In this document: positions 16,511-24,726 of the stretch, piece by piece | Numbering within the stretch: position 1 is the first letter of the stretch | Layout: each line of letters opens with the position of its first letter | NCBI GenBank assembly: GCA_025355995.1 | Contig: JANXYQ010000031.1 | Location: 20,934 to 84,933, forward strand | Reading direction: 5' to 3' | Origin: Spirochaetaceae bacterium | GTDB taxonomy: Bacteria > Spirochaetota > Spirochaetia > Treponematales > Rectinemataceae | Length of the DNA: 64,000 bases | Notes under the pieces: model-generated | Told to the model about the DNA's origin: nothing | The model's input: the letters and a program-made list of their open reading frames with translations, nothing else | Database searches by the model: none | Made by a program: the position numbers and the translations under genes

Positions 16511-17901
16511 ATCTCCGCCAGCCCGTAGCCGAGGTAGGTCGAGAAGGCCTCGCGAAGTGCCGCGGCCTTCGTTCCGAAGGTGACGCCAACGTGGTGGCGG
16601 AAGCCGCCGAGCCCTATCGCTCGCAGCTTCGGCTGCAGTCCCTCGATCTCCGCCACTCCGCCGCAGCCGAAGAAGCCCTCCTCGATCGGGTCGCCCGTGA
16701 AGCGTCCCTCGCCGAGATAGAACTGGAGCTCGCCGCCCTCGGTCTTCGAGCTCGCGAAGGTCAGGGGCGAAGCGGCGATCCTGCCCGAGTTGCAGCCCCA
16801 GCCGCAGCCGGCCCCGAAGCTCTTCGCGAACATCGGATGCTCGACGACCCTGCCCTTGGCCACCATGAGGGACTGCGGAACCGGCCCGCAATGGAAGAGG
16901 ATGCACTTGTTCGGATCGGTACCGTAGTTGTTGTTCCAATCGAGGCAGGTCGCGGCCCGCTCGGAAGCCGCCGCGAGCGCGAGCATCGGCACCGCGTTGC
17001 ACACGTCGAGCTCGCAGGCCGCCGCCATGCCTCGGTCGTTCAGCTCGGAGAGGAGGACGCAGGGAGAGATGCCGAGCTCCTTCTCGATCTCTATCCAGCA
17101 GCGCAGCGCGATCGCGTCGAGGCCGTACTCATCGATCATGTCGTCGAGGGCGACGCCTACCTTGGCGATGGTATCGACCTTCCCTTCCGGAACGCCGCGG
17201 AAGTCCGTGTAGCCGAGGAGCCTGTCGCGCTTCTCGGAAAGCTTCGCCCCCCCCGCGGATCGCGTCCGCGAAAAGAGTTCCGAGAGGTCGAAAGTCTCGA
17301 CCGTGATCCCCTTTCGCTGGAGGGCGAGCTCGTCGAAGCGAACCGTCTTGAAGGCGGTCGTCCGCGCCCCGATCGCGCCGACCGTCGCCCGCCTCATTCG
17401 CCGGACCACTCGGCACACCGCGGAGAAATCCTCGAGCTGTTTCCCGAATTCGCTCGACGCCGGATGCGCCACGTGGGGCTCGAAGGCCGTGAATGGCAGG
17501 CCGTACTGGTGGAAGACGTCCATGACCGAGAACTTCCCGCAGAAGGCATCCCTCCTGCGCTGGAAATCCATTTTACCGATCTCGTCGGGGTAGGCCTGCA
17601 CGAGAATAGGCACGCGACAGTCCCGCAGGGCGGAGATGGCGCCCGTCTCGTCGCCGAAATTCGGCAGGCAGAGGATGACCCCGTCGTAGCGCGCGGCGTT
17701 TTCCCTCAAGAAGGCGGCATAGAGCTCGCCTTCCGCGGCGGACTCGACCGCGCCGAAGCGGGTCGCGTCCTCGACGAGGCATATGCTCGAATGCCCCGCG
17801 GCGGCGACCGCCTCGGCGACTTCCCGCCGAGCCGACGCGATGAGCGATTCCGGAAAGAATCCGCGATTGCCGAAATAGAGTGCGAAGGTCAAACCCGCCA
17901 T
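16507..17901 (-). CDS. L-fucose/L-arabinose isomerase-family protein
   Basis: A 464-residue protein of the fucose-isomerase-like family. It has the N-terminal Rossmann-like part with L-C-L-P-N-F-G-D-E, the middle R-C-W-I-E-I-E-K-E-L-G-I-S-P-C segment and E-L-D-V-C-N-A, and the C-terminal G-G-F-R-H-H-V metal-site region. AAGGAG 7 nt upstream supports the ATG. It probably isomerises an aldose to the ketose that the FGGY kinase phosphorylates. It follows the regulator gene by 11 nt. The family includes isomerases of several pentoses, deoxyhexoses and sulfosugars, so the substrate is left open. Confidence 0.8.
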   Translation of the reverse strand: MAGLTFALYFGNRGFFPESLIASARREVAEAVAAAGHSSICLVEDATRFGAVESAAEGELYAAFLRENAARYDGVILCLPNFGDETGAISALRDCRVPILVQAYPDEIGKMDFQRRRDAFCGKFSVMDVFHQYGLPFTAFEPHVAHPASSEFGKQLEDFSAVCRVVRRMRRATVGAIGARTTAFKTVRFDELALQRKGITVETFDLSELFSRTRSAGGAKLSEKRDRLLGYTDFRGVPEGKVDTIAKVGVALDDMIDEYGLDAIALRCWIEIEKELGISPCVLLSELNDRGMAAACELDVCNAVPMLALAAASERAATCLDWNNNYGTDPNKCILFHCGPVPQSLMVAKGRVVEHPMFAKSFGAGCGWGCNSGRIAASPLTFASSKTEGGELQFYLGEGRFTGDPIEEGFFGCGGVAEIEGLQPKLRAIGLGGFRHHVGVTFGTKAAALREAFSTYLGYGLAEI

Positions 17902-17912
17902 GGCTTTCTCCT

Positions 17913-19013
17913 TTATGGTAGCGAGCGCACCGACGTGCGCTCGACGACGACTGGGTCAATGGTAATCACGTTCTTGAAGCGAAGGCCAGGGTTCGCTATG
18001 CCGTCGACGAGTATTTGCGCCGCCCTCTCCCCGATGAAGGAGCTGGGGTGGGAAATGGACGACAGCCCGATTCCGGGAAGCTCGGCGTAATCGGAGTTGT
18101 CGACGCTGACCACGGATAATTCTCCGGGAATCGATAGGCCCCGCCTGGCCGCCGCCTTATATAGCGCGACCGCCAGCTCGTCGTTTGCGCAGAAGTAGGC
18201 CCCCGGCCTGCCTCGGCCCAAGGCCTCGTACAGCGCCTCCTCGGCGTCGCCCCTCCGCTCCACTCCTACGCTCCGCTCGGAGCACTCAAGCCCCAGCTTG
18301 CCGAGCTCGGCTAGAAAGCCCTCGCGGCGAAGCTTGAAAGGCCGATGCTCCCTCGAGTAGACGATGCCGACGTCGCGATGCCCCTTTTCGAACAGGAACC
18401 GAGCGGCGGTCCTGCCCACCGCCTCGTCGTCGAGCGCGATCGAGGGGAAGCGGTCATCGCCGAAAATGTTGTCCACGAGGAGAACCTGAATCCCGGAGTC
18501 CATTAATTCGCGCAGGAGGCCGTAATTCGTCCCTTCCAGGCCGGAGTGAGCGCCGGGTCCGTCGAGTCCGGCGTTGACGGGAACGATGGCTATCCCGCTC
18601 GCGCCCTTTTCCCCCAGCCTCCGAAGGATCGAACGCTCCTTCTCGAGATCGCCCTCCGATTGATTGAAGGTCATATTGAAACCGCTTCGCTGGGCGGTCC
18701 GCTCGAAGGCATCAATGATCGCGGGGAAAATATAAGAGGCCGCGAAGTAACAGACGAGGGCCAGGTCGCCCGTCCGCGCTGCGCGCTTGGCCATGCAAAA
18801 GGTGCCTATGCCCTTGCGCGACTCGAACCAGCCCTCGTGGACCAAGGAGACCAGAGCCTGCCGCACGGCTGAGCGCGATACCGAGAATCGGGCGCAGAGC
18901 TCGCTCTCTGATGGAAGCTTGTCGCCCGGCTTTATCGATCCTTCCTGTACCTCATTCTTTATCCAGGAGATGATAAGCTGGTATTTACTTGTAAGTACAG
19001 GTTGTAATGCCAC
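17913..19013 (-). CDS. AraR-like transcriptional repressor (GntR HTH + LacI-type sensor)
   Basis: A 366-residue chimeric regulator. The N-terminal GntR winged helix (~10-75) has G-D-K-L-P-S-E-S-E-L and R-S-A-V-R-Q-A-L. The C-terminal periplasmic-binding-protein domain (~85-360) has I-A-I-V-P-V-N, D-N-I-F-G-D-D, G-H-R-D-V-G-I-V and F-C-A-N-D-E-L-A-V-A. This is the AraR architecture. The GTG at 19013 is the only usable start and lacks a Shine-Dalgarno; the predicted transcript begins 0-1 nt before it. It heads the sugar operon and should repress it until the sugar binds. The effector is unknown. Confidence 0.9.
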   Translation of the reverse strand: MALQPVLTSKYQLIISWIKNEVQEGSIKPGDKLPSESELCARFSVSRSAVRQALVSLVHEGWFESRKGIGTFCMAKRAARTGDLALVCYFAASYIFPAIIDAFERTAQRSGFNMTFNQSEGDLEKERSILRRLGEKGASGIAIVPVNAGLDGPGAHSGLEGTNYGLLRELMDSGIQVLLVDNIFGDDRFPSIALDDEAVGRTAARFLFEKGHRDVGIVYSREHRPFKLRREGFLAELGKLGLECSERSVGVERRGDAEEALYEALGRGRPGAYFCANDELAVALYKAAARRGLSIPGELSVVSVDNSDYAELPGIGLSSISHPSSFIGERAAQILVDGIANPGLRFKNVITIDPVVVERTSVRSLP

Positions 19014-19048
19014 GTGATTAGTATTAGGGTCGACCAGGAATTTGTCAA
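18987..19048 (-). promoter_or_regulatory. sugar-operon promoter and AraR-type operator
   Basis: On the minus strand TTGACA (19048-19043), a 16-nt spacer and TAATAC (19026-19021) lie 7 nt before the GTG at 19013. A 16-nt site at 18987-19002 (ACTTGTAAGTACAGGT) matches 14 of 16 positions of an ACTTGTACGTACAAGT-type AraR operator, as I recall that consensus. It lies just inside the coding sequence, about +12 to +27, a good position for autorepression. Confidence 0.65.
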
Positions 19049-19097
19049 GCTCGAAGGTGTCTCTATGGTAGTGGTACGAAGCTTCGACTTAGGAGGC

Positions 19098-20636
19098 TCA
19101 TTTTTTCGATTGGATACTGATTCCGAGAGAGACGGCAGCCTCATCGGCGATACGATGCCAGACGCCCCGCCTGTCCGATACCTTGATTCGGGCGCCATCG
19201 AGCACGCTTGCGAACATAGCGTGATGCTTTTCCAAGGTTCGAAAATTCGCTCTGTCGTTTGAGCTGAGGAAAATCGCTTCGAGATGCTCGTCGATTTCTC
19301 GATCGAGGCATACCGTGAAGCGCTCGACGAGTTTCCGATAGTTATCGCGAACCTCGGATAGGTATTCGGTCACGATGGGATCGCGGCCCGCGGCCCTGCA
19401 AAAAACATCCACCAACTCGGCGAATTCGTCCACCGCCTGTTCGTATCGCTCGATGTCGAAAAGTCCCTGCGCCTTCTTGATCCGCTGGATGATCGATATC
19501 GAGTCGGTCGCGTCTATAGCCAGCCCGGTAGACTCGTCGACCAGCCCTCCAGGGGAAGAAGTCACGATTCGCGCCATGAGGTTGAGGGCATCGGCGAAAA
19601 TGCGCGTCGTCCAAAGCCCCTGCCCAATGGAATCGTAGAGCGTTCCCATCCGGTCGCGGTATTCGAGCCTCGATGCCTCGCGGTCAAGGAACACGGTGTC
19701 GAAGACCGGAACATTTATTCCCTTGAATTCCACCATCCCGGTATCGAAAAAATCCACCGCCTTCACGAATTCATAATGCGTCGATGAGGGCTGCATCTTG
19801 AGTTTCTGGAAGGTGACGCTCGTCAACAGGATCTTGGTCTTGTTCGGCGAGATCTTGTTCGCACGCACCTGGAGGCGGGCCGCCGTATTCACTATGGTTC
19901 CCGACAGATCGCCATCGCGCGTGATGACGAGTTGAGCGTACTTGGCGCCGCCGGCGACCCCCGCGGAGATCTGGAAGCTGGGGAGCGCGTCGGCCAAGGG
20001 CTGCGGTACTACGGCATCCATCGCCGTCGGAAGCGTCGACTTTACCGCGAGCGCTGCTTTGGCGGTAGGCGCCCCCTTAGCCGAGCTCCCCTCTTTCGCG
20101 AGACGCCGAGCGGTGAGGTACACGACCTCGAATAGATCGGAAGCCGATCCGCCCAGGAGAAGGATCTCGTCGCCGCGAGCGCGGCGACTGACCACACCTA
20201 ACTGCGCCGCGATCATCGGGACGTCCTGCTGTAGGACGCGATCGAGAAGATCGAGCATGGACATATTATGACGATTCTTCTGGCAGAATCGCGTATATCC
20301 ATGAATGTCGATAATAGCCATATAGACGTCGGGGATCGTTGCCATTCGCTTGATGTCTCCGGCGAAATGGTACTTCCTATCCGGGACTACGACCTTGTTC
20401 CAGACCTTCGGATACGTGACGGGAGAGATATCTCGAAAGAAACCCCAATAGAGGCGCCGCTGGAGCTCGAAAGCCCGTTTGAGTATCGCTTCGGTCCGTG
20501 GGCTGTCTGGAAGCGCCGAGCAATATGAGCGCAAAGCGTTGAATGTCTGGAGATCCCCTCTGATTATCTTATCAGAGAGGTGGACGAAAACCTCGTATGC
20601 CGAGCTTGCGGCGGAATATTCTTTTATATCGTTCAT
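19098..20636 (-). CDS. class III adenylate/guanylate cyclase-domain protein
   Basis: A 512-residue protein with a class III nucleotide cyclase domain (~103-310). It has I-I-D-I-H-G-Y-T-R-F with the first metal Asp at 110, R-G-D-E-I-L-L with the second at 156, and G-T-I-V-N-T-A-A-R-L with transition-state Asn250 and Arg254. The Asp, Asn and Arg residues needed for catalysis are present. A ~50-residue Ala/Lys-rich insertion (~180-220) interrupts the domain. Both flanks are helical and of no known family, and there is no membrane segment. GGAGAG 8 nt upstream supports the ATG. The gene is AT-richer than its neighbours. It may make cAMP or cGMP; which one cannot be read. Confidence 0.75.
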   Translation of the reverse strand: MNDIKEYSAASSAYEVFVHLSDKIIRGDLQTFNALRSYCSALPDSPRTEAILKRAFELQRRLYWGFFRDISPVTYPKVWNKVVVPDRKYHFAGDIKRMATIPDVYMAIIDIHGYTRFCQKNRHNMSMLDLLDRVLQQDVPMIAAQLGVVSRRARGDEILLLGGSASDLFEVVYLTARRLAKEGSSAKGAPTAKAALAVKSTLPTAMDAVVPQPLADALPSFQISAGVAGGAKYAQLVITRDGDLSGTIVNTAARLQVRANKISPNKTKILLTSVTFQKLKMQPSSTHYEFVKAVDFFDTGMVEFKGINVPVFDTVFLDREASRLEYRDRMGTLYDSIGQGLWTTRIFADALNLMARIVTSSPGGLVDESTGLAIDATDSISIIQRIKKAQGLFDIERYEQAVDEFAELVDVFCRAAGRDPIVTEYLSEVRDNYRKLVERFTVCLDREIDEHLEAIFLSSNDRANFRTLEKHHAMFASVLDGARIKVSDRRGVWHRIADEAAVSLGISIQSKK

Positions 20637-20712
20637 CGCTTGGTCTCTCCGTTCGATTCGGTCGAACCCATACTACAGAATCTCCGCTCCCGTTCCACTT
20701 GTCAATATGAGA

Positions 20713-21956
20713 ATTGTGTTATGAATCTTTGACCTTTGAATCGGAAGGAGAAATCATACGCGTCGACAAGGTATTCCGCGAAAGGAGAAATACCGATGTC
20801 GACTCCCCCCTTCTGCCCAAATCCAATGTGCGAAAACCATACGACCCCTCCTGCGAATCGCTGGTGGAACAAAAAAGGATCCCACCACACCAGGTGCTTT
20901 GGAGCGGTTCCACGCTTCAGATGTCTTGCCTGCCGACGGACTTTCTCGACTCAGACCTTCTCAACAAATTATTACGCAAAGAAGAAAATCGATTACCGGC
21001 GTCTTGAAGAACTGATCTCTTCGTCGATGAGCATCAGGTCTCTTTCGCGCTCTTTCGGATGTTCCTGCGGTTCCGTACAAAACCGTATTGACCGCCTCGC
21101 CCGGCAAGCCCTGGCCGCGCATGCCATTCTCCGTCCACGAGCGAACAGCGACGAGGACGTTTGCATCGATGGCCTAGTTAGCTTCGACCGCTCGCAATAT
21201 TTCCCCAATAATATCACGATCTCGATCACCGCGGAATCGCGCTTCGTGCTCAGCTTCACGCATGCGACCTTGCGGAGGTCCGGTTCGATGCGCCTCGAGC
21301 AAAAGAAAAGACGCAAGGATCTATACCAAGGCATCGAATTCGAGCCGTTCGCAATTCAGCGTTCATTTACCGAAATCCTCAATGAACTTGAGCGAGATAG
21401 GCCGCCGAGAAAACACAGGCCTTTGGTAATAACCACCGACGAAAAAATCGAATATAAAAGAGCCTTCCTCTCCCATCGCTTGTTTTGCAACCAGGATGAG
21501 GAACATCGCACGGTTCATCGCACGGTCAACTCGCGCCTTCCTAGAACCGCACTAAGCCCGCTCTTCCCCTCGAACTATCTGGATCGTGAAATTCGCAAGG
21601 ATCAAGCCTCCCATCGGAAAGAAACCACATGCTTCAGTCGCGCTGTCGCGAACGGCCTTTCGCGGATGGCTTGCTACTTGGGCTGGCACAACTATGAGAA
21701 GCCTTATCTCATCAAGGCACGTGTGACGCAAGCCCGCACTCACGGCGAGGAAGCGGGAATCCCCAAGGACAGAATCAAAAGCATACGGCGAGAGATGTTC
21801 AGAAAACGAGCATTCTATAGCATGACGATACTCGACCCGACGGAAGAGCGGATTTGGAAGAAGTCCTTCCCGACGCTTGGCCGTACTCGCCCTGTTTACC
21901 TTCCAGAATATGCCATCAATTAATCTCATCGGTTGGATAAAGCTTCGTAACACTAT
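20713..21956 (+). mobile_element. IS1-like insertion sequence with 22-bp imperfect terminal repeats
   Basis: The ends at 20713-20734 and 21935-21956 are inverted repeats matching at 17 of 22 positions (left end ATTGTGTTATGAATCTTTGACC in 5'-3' sense). They enclose one transposase gene and nothing else, giving an element of about 1.24 kb. Direct target repeats are not convincing; GAGA occurs next to both ends with a 1-nt offset. The element lies between a cyclase gene and tRNA-Arg and is AT-richer than the surrounding chromosome. Confidence 0.7.
20796..21923 (+). CDS. IS1-family-like transposase (single frame)
   Basis: A 375-residue protein from the ATG at 20796, chosen because AAAGGAG lies 8 nt upstream; the frame is open further 5'. 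The N-terminus carries an InsA-like zinc ribbon (Cys7, Cys12, Cys43, Cys46) and a short HTH-like stretch. The C-terminal half fits an InsB-type DDE catalytic domain: Asp125 (C-I-D-G), Asp215 (I-T-T-D-E-K) and Glu275 (H-R-K-E-T-T-C-F-S-R), the last very like the IS1 R-K-T-I-C-F-S-R signature. Unlike classical IS1 it needs no programmed frameshift to join the two parts. It appears full length and possibly active. Confidence 0.7.
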   Translation: MSTPPFCPNPMCENHTTPPANRWWNKKGSHHTRCFGAVPRFRCLACRRTFSTQTFSTNYYAKKKIDYRRLEELISSSMSIRSLSRSFGCSCGSVQNRIDRLARQALAAHAILRPRANSDEDVCIDGLVSFDRSQYFPNNITISITAESRFVLSFTHATLRRSGSMRLEQKKRRKDLYQGIEFEPFAIQRSFTEILNELERDRPPRKHRPLVITTDEKIEYKRAFLSHRLFCNQDEEHRTVHRTVNSRLPRTALSPLFPSNYLDREIRKDQASHRKETTCFSRAVANGLSRMACYLGWHNYEKPYLIKARVTQARTHGEEAGIPKDRIKSIRREMFRKRAFYSMTILDPTEERIWKKSFPTLGRTRPVYLPEYAIN

Positions 21957-21974
21957 CGAGACCATAAATTAATA

Positions 21975-21994
21975 GAGCCGCCTCGCGGCGGCTC
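21975..21994 (-). terminator. intrinsic terminator after tRNA-Arg
   Basis: GAGCCGCC and GGCGGCTC (21975-21982 and 21987-21994) form a perfect 8-bp stem with a 4-nt loop, 2 nt beyond the 3' end of tRNA-Arg on the minus strand. The following TATTAATTT is a moderate U-rich tail. Confidence 0.7.
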
Positions 21995-21996
21995 GT

Positions 21997-22070
21997 TGGG
22001 ACCAGCAGGGCTCGAACCTGCGACCTGCTGCTTAGAAGGCAGCTGCTCTATCCTGTTGAGCTATGATCCC
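21997..22070 (-). tRNA. tRNA-Arg (anticodon TCT)
   Basis: A 74-nt cloverleaf on the minus strand. The acceptor stem pairs GGGATCA with TGGTCCC (one G-T pair), discriminator A. The anticodon stem GCTGC/GCAGC encloses the loop CTTCTAA with anticodon TCT, which reads AGA. The T-loop GTTCGAGCC is standard. The CCA end is not encoded. Confidence 0.93.
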
Positions 22071-22071
22071 C

Positions 22072-22113
22072 GGCGAAGGGGGTTCTCTATTCCTAAAAAG
22101 AACCCCCTTCGCC
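22072..22113. other. 15-bp perfect hairpin next to the tRNA-Arg 5' end
   Basis: Arms at 22072-22086 and 22099-22113 are perfectly complementary over 15 bp with a 12-nt AT-rich loop. Only one base separates the stem from the 5' end of tRNA-Arg. No U-tract follows in the minus direction. It could assist separation of a tRNA-Pro/tRNA-Arg precursor or terminate on the plus strand; neither is proven. Confidence 0.5.
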
Positions 22114-22116
22114 CGC

Positions 22117-22149
22117 GGTTCTGAGACTCACTTCGCGAGACTCAGAACC
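22117..22149. other. second intergenic hairpin between the two tRNA genes
   Basis: GGTTCTGAG (22117-22125) pairs with CTCAGAACC (22141-22149). After one A-A mismatch the stem continues for three more pairs. A third small GCGCC/GGCGC stem follows at 22168-22187. Together the tRNA-Pro to tRNA-Arg spacer is unusually rich in paired structure and holds no gene. Confidence 0.45.
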
Positions 22150-22310
22150 ACGTAAATACTCATATACGCGCCCTAGAAAAAAGGCGCTCCGTTCACCTGC
22201 AATTCGGAGACTGTGGAGACTCGCCGGGCAAGCCTCGTAAATACGCAGCTCCTCGTTGATGAACCTTGGTAAGCTGTTTTGGCGCGCTGTACGTTGAGGT
22301 TCGTGATGCT

Positions 22311-22383
22311 TCGGGACGGTGGGAGTTGAACCCACGATCTTCAGCTCCCAAAGCTGACGCCTTAGCCTCTAGGCTACGTCCCG
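22311..22383 (-). tRNA. tRNA-Pro (anticodon TGG)
   Basis: A 73-nt cloverleaf on the minus strand with CGGGACG/CGTCCCG acceptor arms and discriminator A. The anticodon stem TCAGC/GCTGA encloses TTTGGGA with anticodon TGG, which reads CCA and, with wobble, the other proline codons. The T-arm GTGGGTTCAACTCCCAC is standard. The CCA end is not encoded. Confidence 0.93.
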
Positions 22384-22395
22384 ATTATTTACGCC

Positions 22396-22425
22396 AACGT
22401 AGTCCGCGCCTCGTGCCTTTGTCAA
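22396..22425 (-). promoter_or_regulatory. tRNA-Pro promoter
   Basis: TTGACA (22425-22420) is followed, after 18 nt, by TACGTT (22401-22396) on the minus strand. This places a start point within a few bases of the tRNA-Pro 5' end at 22383. Confidence 0.5.
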
Positions 22426-22465
22426 GGTCGCTCGCCCTCATGAGCGCCTGAAGCCAGCTTTTCTG

Positions 22466-22493
22466 TTGACACCTCGAGTCGGCAGTTTATAAT
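22466..22493 (+). promoter_or_regulatory. consensus sigma-70 promoter for the EF-G-like gene
   Basis: TTGACA (22466-22471) and TATAAT (22488-22493), both exact consensus, are separated by 16 nt. The start should be near 22500, giving a leader of about 54 nt that ends with an AAGGAG before the ATG at 22554. It is the strongest-looking promoter in the window. Confidence 0.85.
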
Positions 22494-22553
22494 ACTCCGG
22501 TTTACCGGTATGCGCGAGTCTGTACAGCACTGAAATACTTCTAAGGAGCGATT

Positions 22554-24650
22554 ATGGCGAATTCGACCGATTTCATCCGGAACGTGGCCATAGCCGGCCA
22601 CGGCGGCACGGGCAAGACTACGCTGCTCGAACATCTCCTATTTCAAAGCGGCGCCATTCCCAAGCCCGAAACGATCGAATCCGGCAAGACCGTCAGCGAC
22701 TACGGAGAAGACGAGATCGCCCGCAAGATCTCGATCCACGCTTCCCTCTGCCACGCCACGTGCAAGGACGTCAAGATAAATTTTTTCGACACTCCAGGCT
22801 CTTCCGATTTCATCGGCGACGTCATCCTCGCCTTTCGATCCTGCGAATCCGCCCTCGTGATGATCGACGCCAAGACGGGCGTTCAGATCGAGACCATCAA
22901 GCTATGGCGCAACCTCGAGGGGCGCAAGAAGCCAAGGATCGTTTTCGCGTCCAAGCTCGACGAGGAGAGAGCCTCCTTCCAGAGCGCCCTGGACGACGTC
23001 AAGGAGAAGTTCAAGGTCGTCCCCGTCGTAATCACGATCCCGATGGGCGAGGGTGGCTCGTTCAAGGGGGTCGTGGACGTATTGAACGGCCTCGCCTATC
23101 CGCTCCCCGCCTCGCACGACCAGAAAGAGGCCGGTGGTCCTGTCCCCGCGGACATGGCCCCGGCCGTCGCCGAATACCGCTCCCGGCTCTTCGAGGCGGC
23201 GGCCGAGGGCGACGACGCCCTCATGGAGAAGTACCTGAGCGAGGGCGAGCTGACGCAGGCCGAGACCGTCCTCGGCCTCAAGGAAGCCTTCGCGGCGGGT
23301 AGGATTATCCCCGCCTTCGCCGGAGCCGGGTCCCTCAATTCGGGCACTTCGGCGCTCCTGGAGTTCATCGCCGCCATCGCGCCGAACCCTCTGGCCCTCG
23401 CGCCCGAGCCGATAAAGCTGAACGGCGACGATGAAATATCCGTGACCGTCGACCCGGGAAAGCCCGCTTCGGCCCTCGTCATTAAGACCCAAATCGACCA
23501 GTTCTCGGGCCGCCTCTCCTTCGTGAAGGTCATTACCGGAAAGCTCCTTCCGGATATCGAGGTCGTCAACGTCCGCGACAGCCGGAAGGAAAAGCTGGGG
23601 AAGCTCTACACGCTCCAGGGCAAGAAGATGGAGGAGGTCCGCGAGCTCGTCGCGGGCGACATCGGGATCATCGCCAAGGCCTTCGATCTGAAGACCAACG
23701 ATACGATCTCGACCTACGACAAGCCCTTCTCCTTCCACAAGCTCCGCCTCCCTACGCCCGTCCACATGCTCGCGATCTCCGCGGTCAACAAGAAGGAGGA
23801 GGACAAGCTCAACGAGAACCTCCTAAAGGCCGCGGAGGAAGACCTCACTTTCCAGGTGCATTTCAACGCGGAAACCAAGGAGACTGTCATCGCCGGCATG
23901 GGCGAGCTCCAGATCAACATGATCCTCGAGAAGATCAGCCACGCGACCAGGATACAGGCCGAGACCCGCATGCCCCGCGTAGCCTACCGCGAGACGATCA
24001 CCAAGAAGGCCGGCGCGGAATACACGCACAAGAAGCAGACGGGCGGCCACGGCCAGTACGCGAAGGTCGTCTTCGAGGTCGAGCCGCTGGATCGTGGGAT
24101 AGGCTACCAGTTCGAGAACAAGCTGTTCGGCCAATCGGTGTCCAAGGGCTTCATCCCCGGCATCGAGAAGGGCATCCATCAGGCGATGGAGTCCGGGGTC
24201 GTCGCAGGCTACCCCGTGGTCGACGTCAAGACGATCATCACCGACGGCAAGGAGCATGCCGTCGATTCCTCCGAGATGGCCTTCAAGATCGCGTCGCGAG
24301 GCGCCTTCAAAGAGGCTACCCGCAATGCCAACCCGGTCCTCCTCGAGCCCGTCATGAACCTCAGGGTATTCTCCGAGGAAAAGAACCTGGGCGACGTGAT
24401 GTCCGACCTCTCGGGCCGCCGCGGCCGCATCTCCGGCCAGAATCCCCTGGGCGGCGGCATCGTCGAGATAGACGCGCAGGCTCCCCAGGCCGAGCTCCTC
24501 CGATACGCCATCGACCTCCGCTCGATGACGAGCGGCACCGCGTCCTTCGAGGCTGACTTCGACCATTATTCCCCGATCACCGGCAAGATCGCCGAGGACG
24601 TGGTCAAGGCCGCGCAGGCCTTCAGGGTGCACGAGGAAGAGGAAGAATAG
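22554..24650 (+). CDS. EF-G-like translational GTPase (second EF-G type)
   Basis: A 698-residue protein with EF-G domain order: a GTPase domain (~8-270), the beta-barrel domain, and the three C-terminal domains with T-G-G-H-G-Q-Y-A-K-V and L-S-G-R-R-G-R-I-S-G. The P-loop is A-G-H-G-G-T-G-K-T and the G4 motif is S-K-L-D rather than N-K-M-D, features of the EF-G-like group rather than of the canonical factor. It may act in ribosome recycling or a special translocation step, as described for the split EF-Gs of spirochaetes. AAGGAG and a consensus promoter suggest high expression. It is followed by a strong terminator. Confidence 0.88.
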   Translation: MANSTDFIRNVAIAGHGGTGKTTLLEHLLFQSGAIPKPETIESGKTVSDYGEDEIARKISIHASLCHATCKDVKINFFDTPGSSDFIGDVILAFRSCESALVMIDAKTGVQIETIKLWRNLEGRKKPRIVFASKLDEERASFQSALDDVKEKFKVVPVVITIPMGEGGSFKGVVDVLNGLAYPLPASHDQKEAGGPVPADMAPAVAEYRSRLFEAAAEGDDALMEKYLSEGELTQAETVLGLKEAFAAGRIIPAFAGAGSLNSGTSALLEFIAAIAPNPLALAPEPIKLNGDDEISVTVDPGKPASALVIKTQIDQFSGRLSFVKVITGKLLPDIEVVNVRDSRKEKLGKLYTLQGKKMEEVRELVAGDIGIIAKAFDLKTNDTISTYDKPFSFHKLRLPTPVHMLAISAVNKKEEDKLNENLLKAAEEDLTFQVHFNAETKETVIAGMGELQINMILEKISHATRIQAETRMPRVAYRETITKKAGAEYTHKKQTGGHGQYAKVVFEVEPLDRGIGYQFENKLFGQSVSKGFIPGIEKGIHQAMESGVVAGYPVVDVKTIITDGKEHAVDSSEMAFKIASRGAFKEATRNANPVLLEPVMNLRVFSEEKNLGDVMSDLSGRRGRISGQNPLGGGIVEIDAQAPQAELLRYAIDLRSMTSGTASFEADFDHYSPITGKIAEDVVKAAQAFRVHEEEEE

Positions 24651-24673
24651 GCGAGGCGAAAATCCGACCGGAA

Positions 24674-24704
24674 GGGCCGCCGGCGAGGCGGCCCTTTCTT
24701 TTTT
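24674..24704 (+). terminator. strong intrinsic terminator after the EF-G-like gene
   Basis: GGGCCGCC (24674-24681) and GGCGGCCC (24687-24694) form an 8-bp stem with a 5-nt loop, followed by TTTCTTTTTT on the plus strand. It is a textbook Rho-independent terminator and separates this gene from the convergent cheD. Confidence 0.92.
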
Positions 24705-24726
24705 GCCCGGATGGGGAGAAGCTCGA

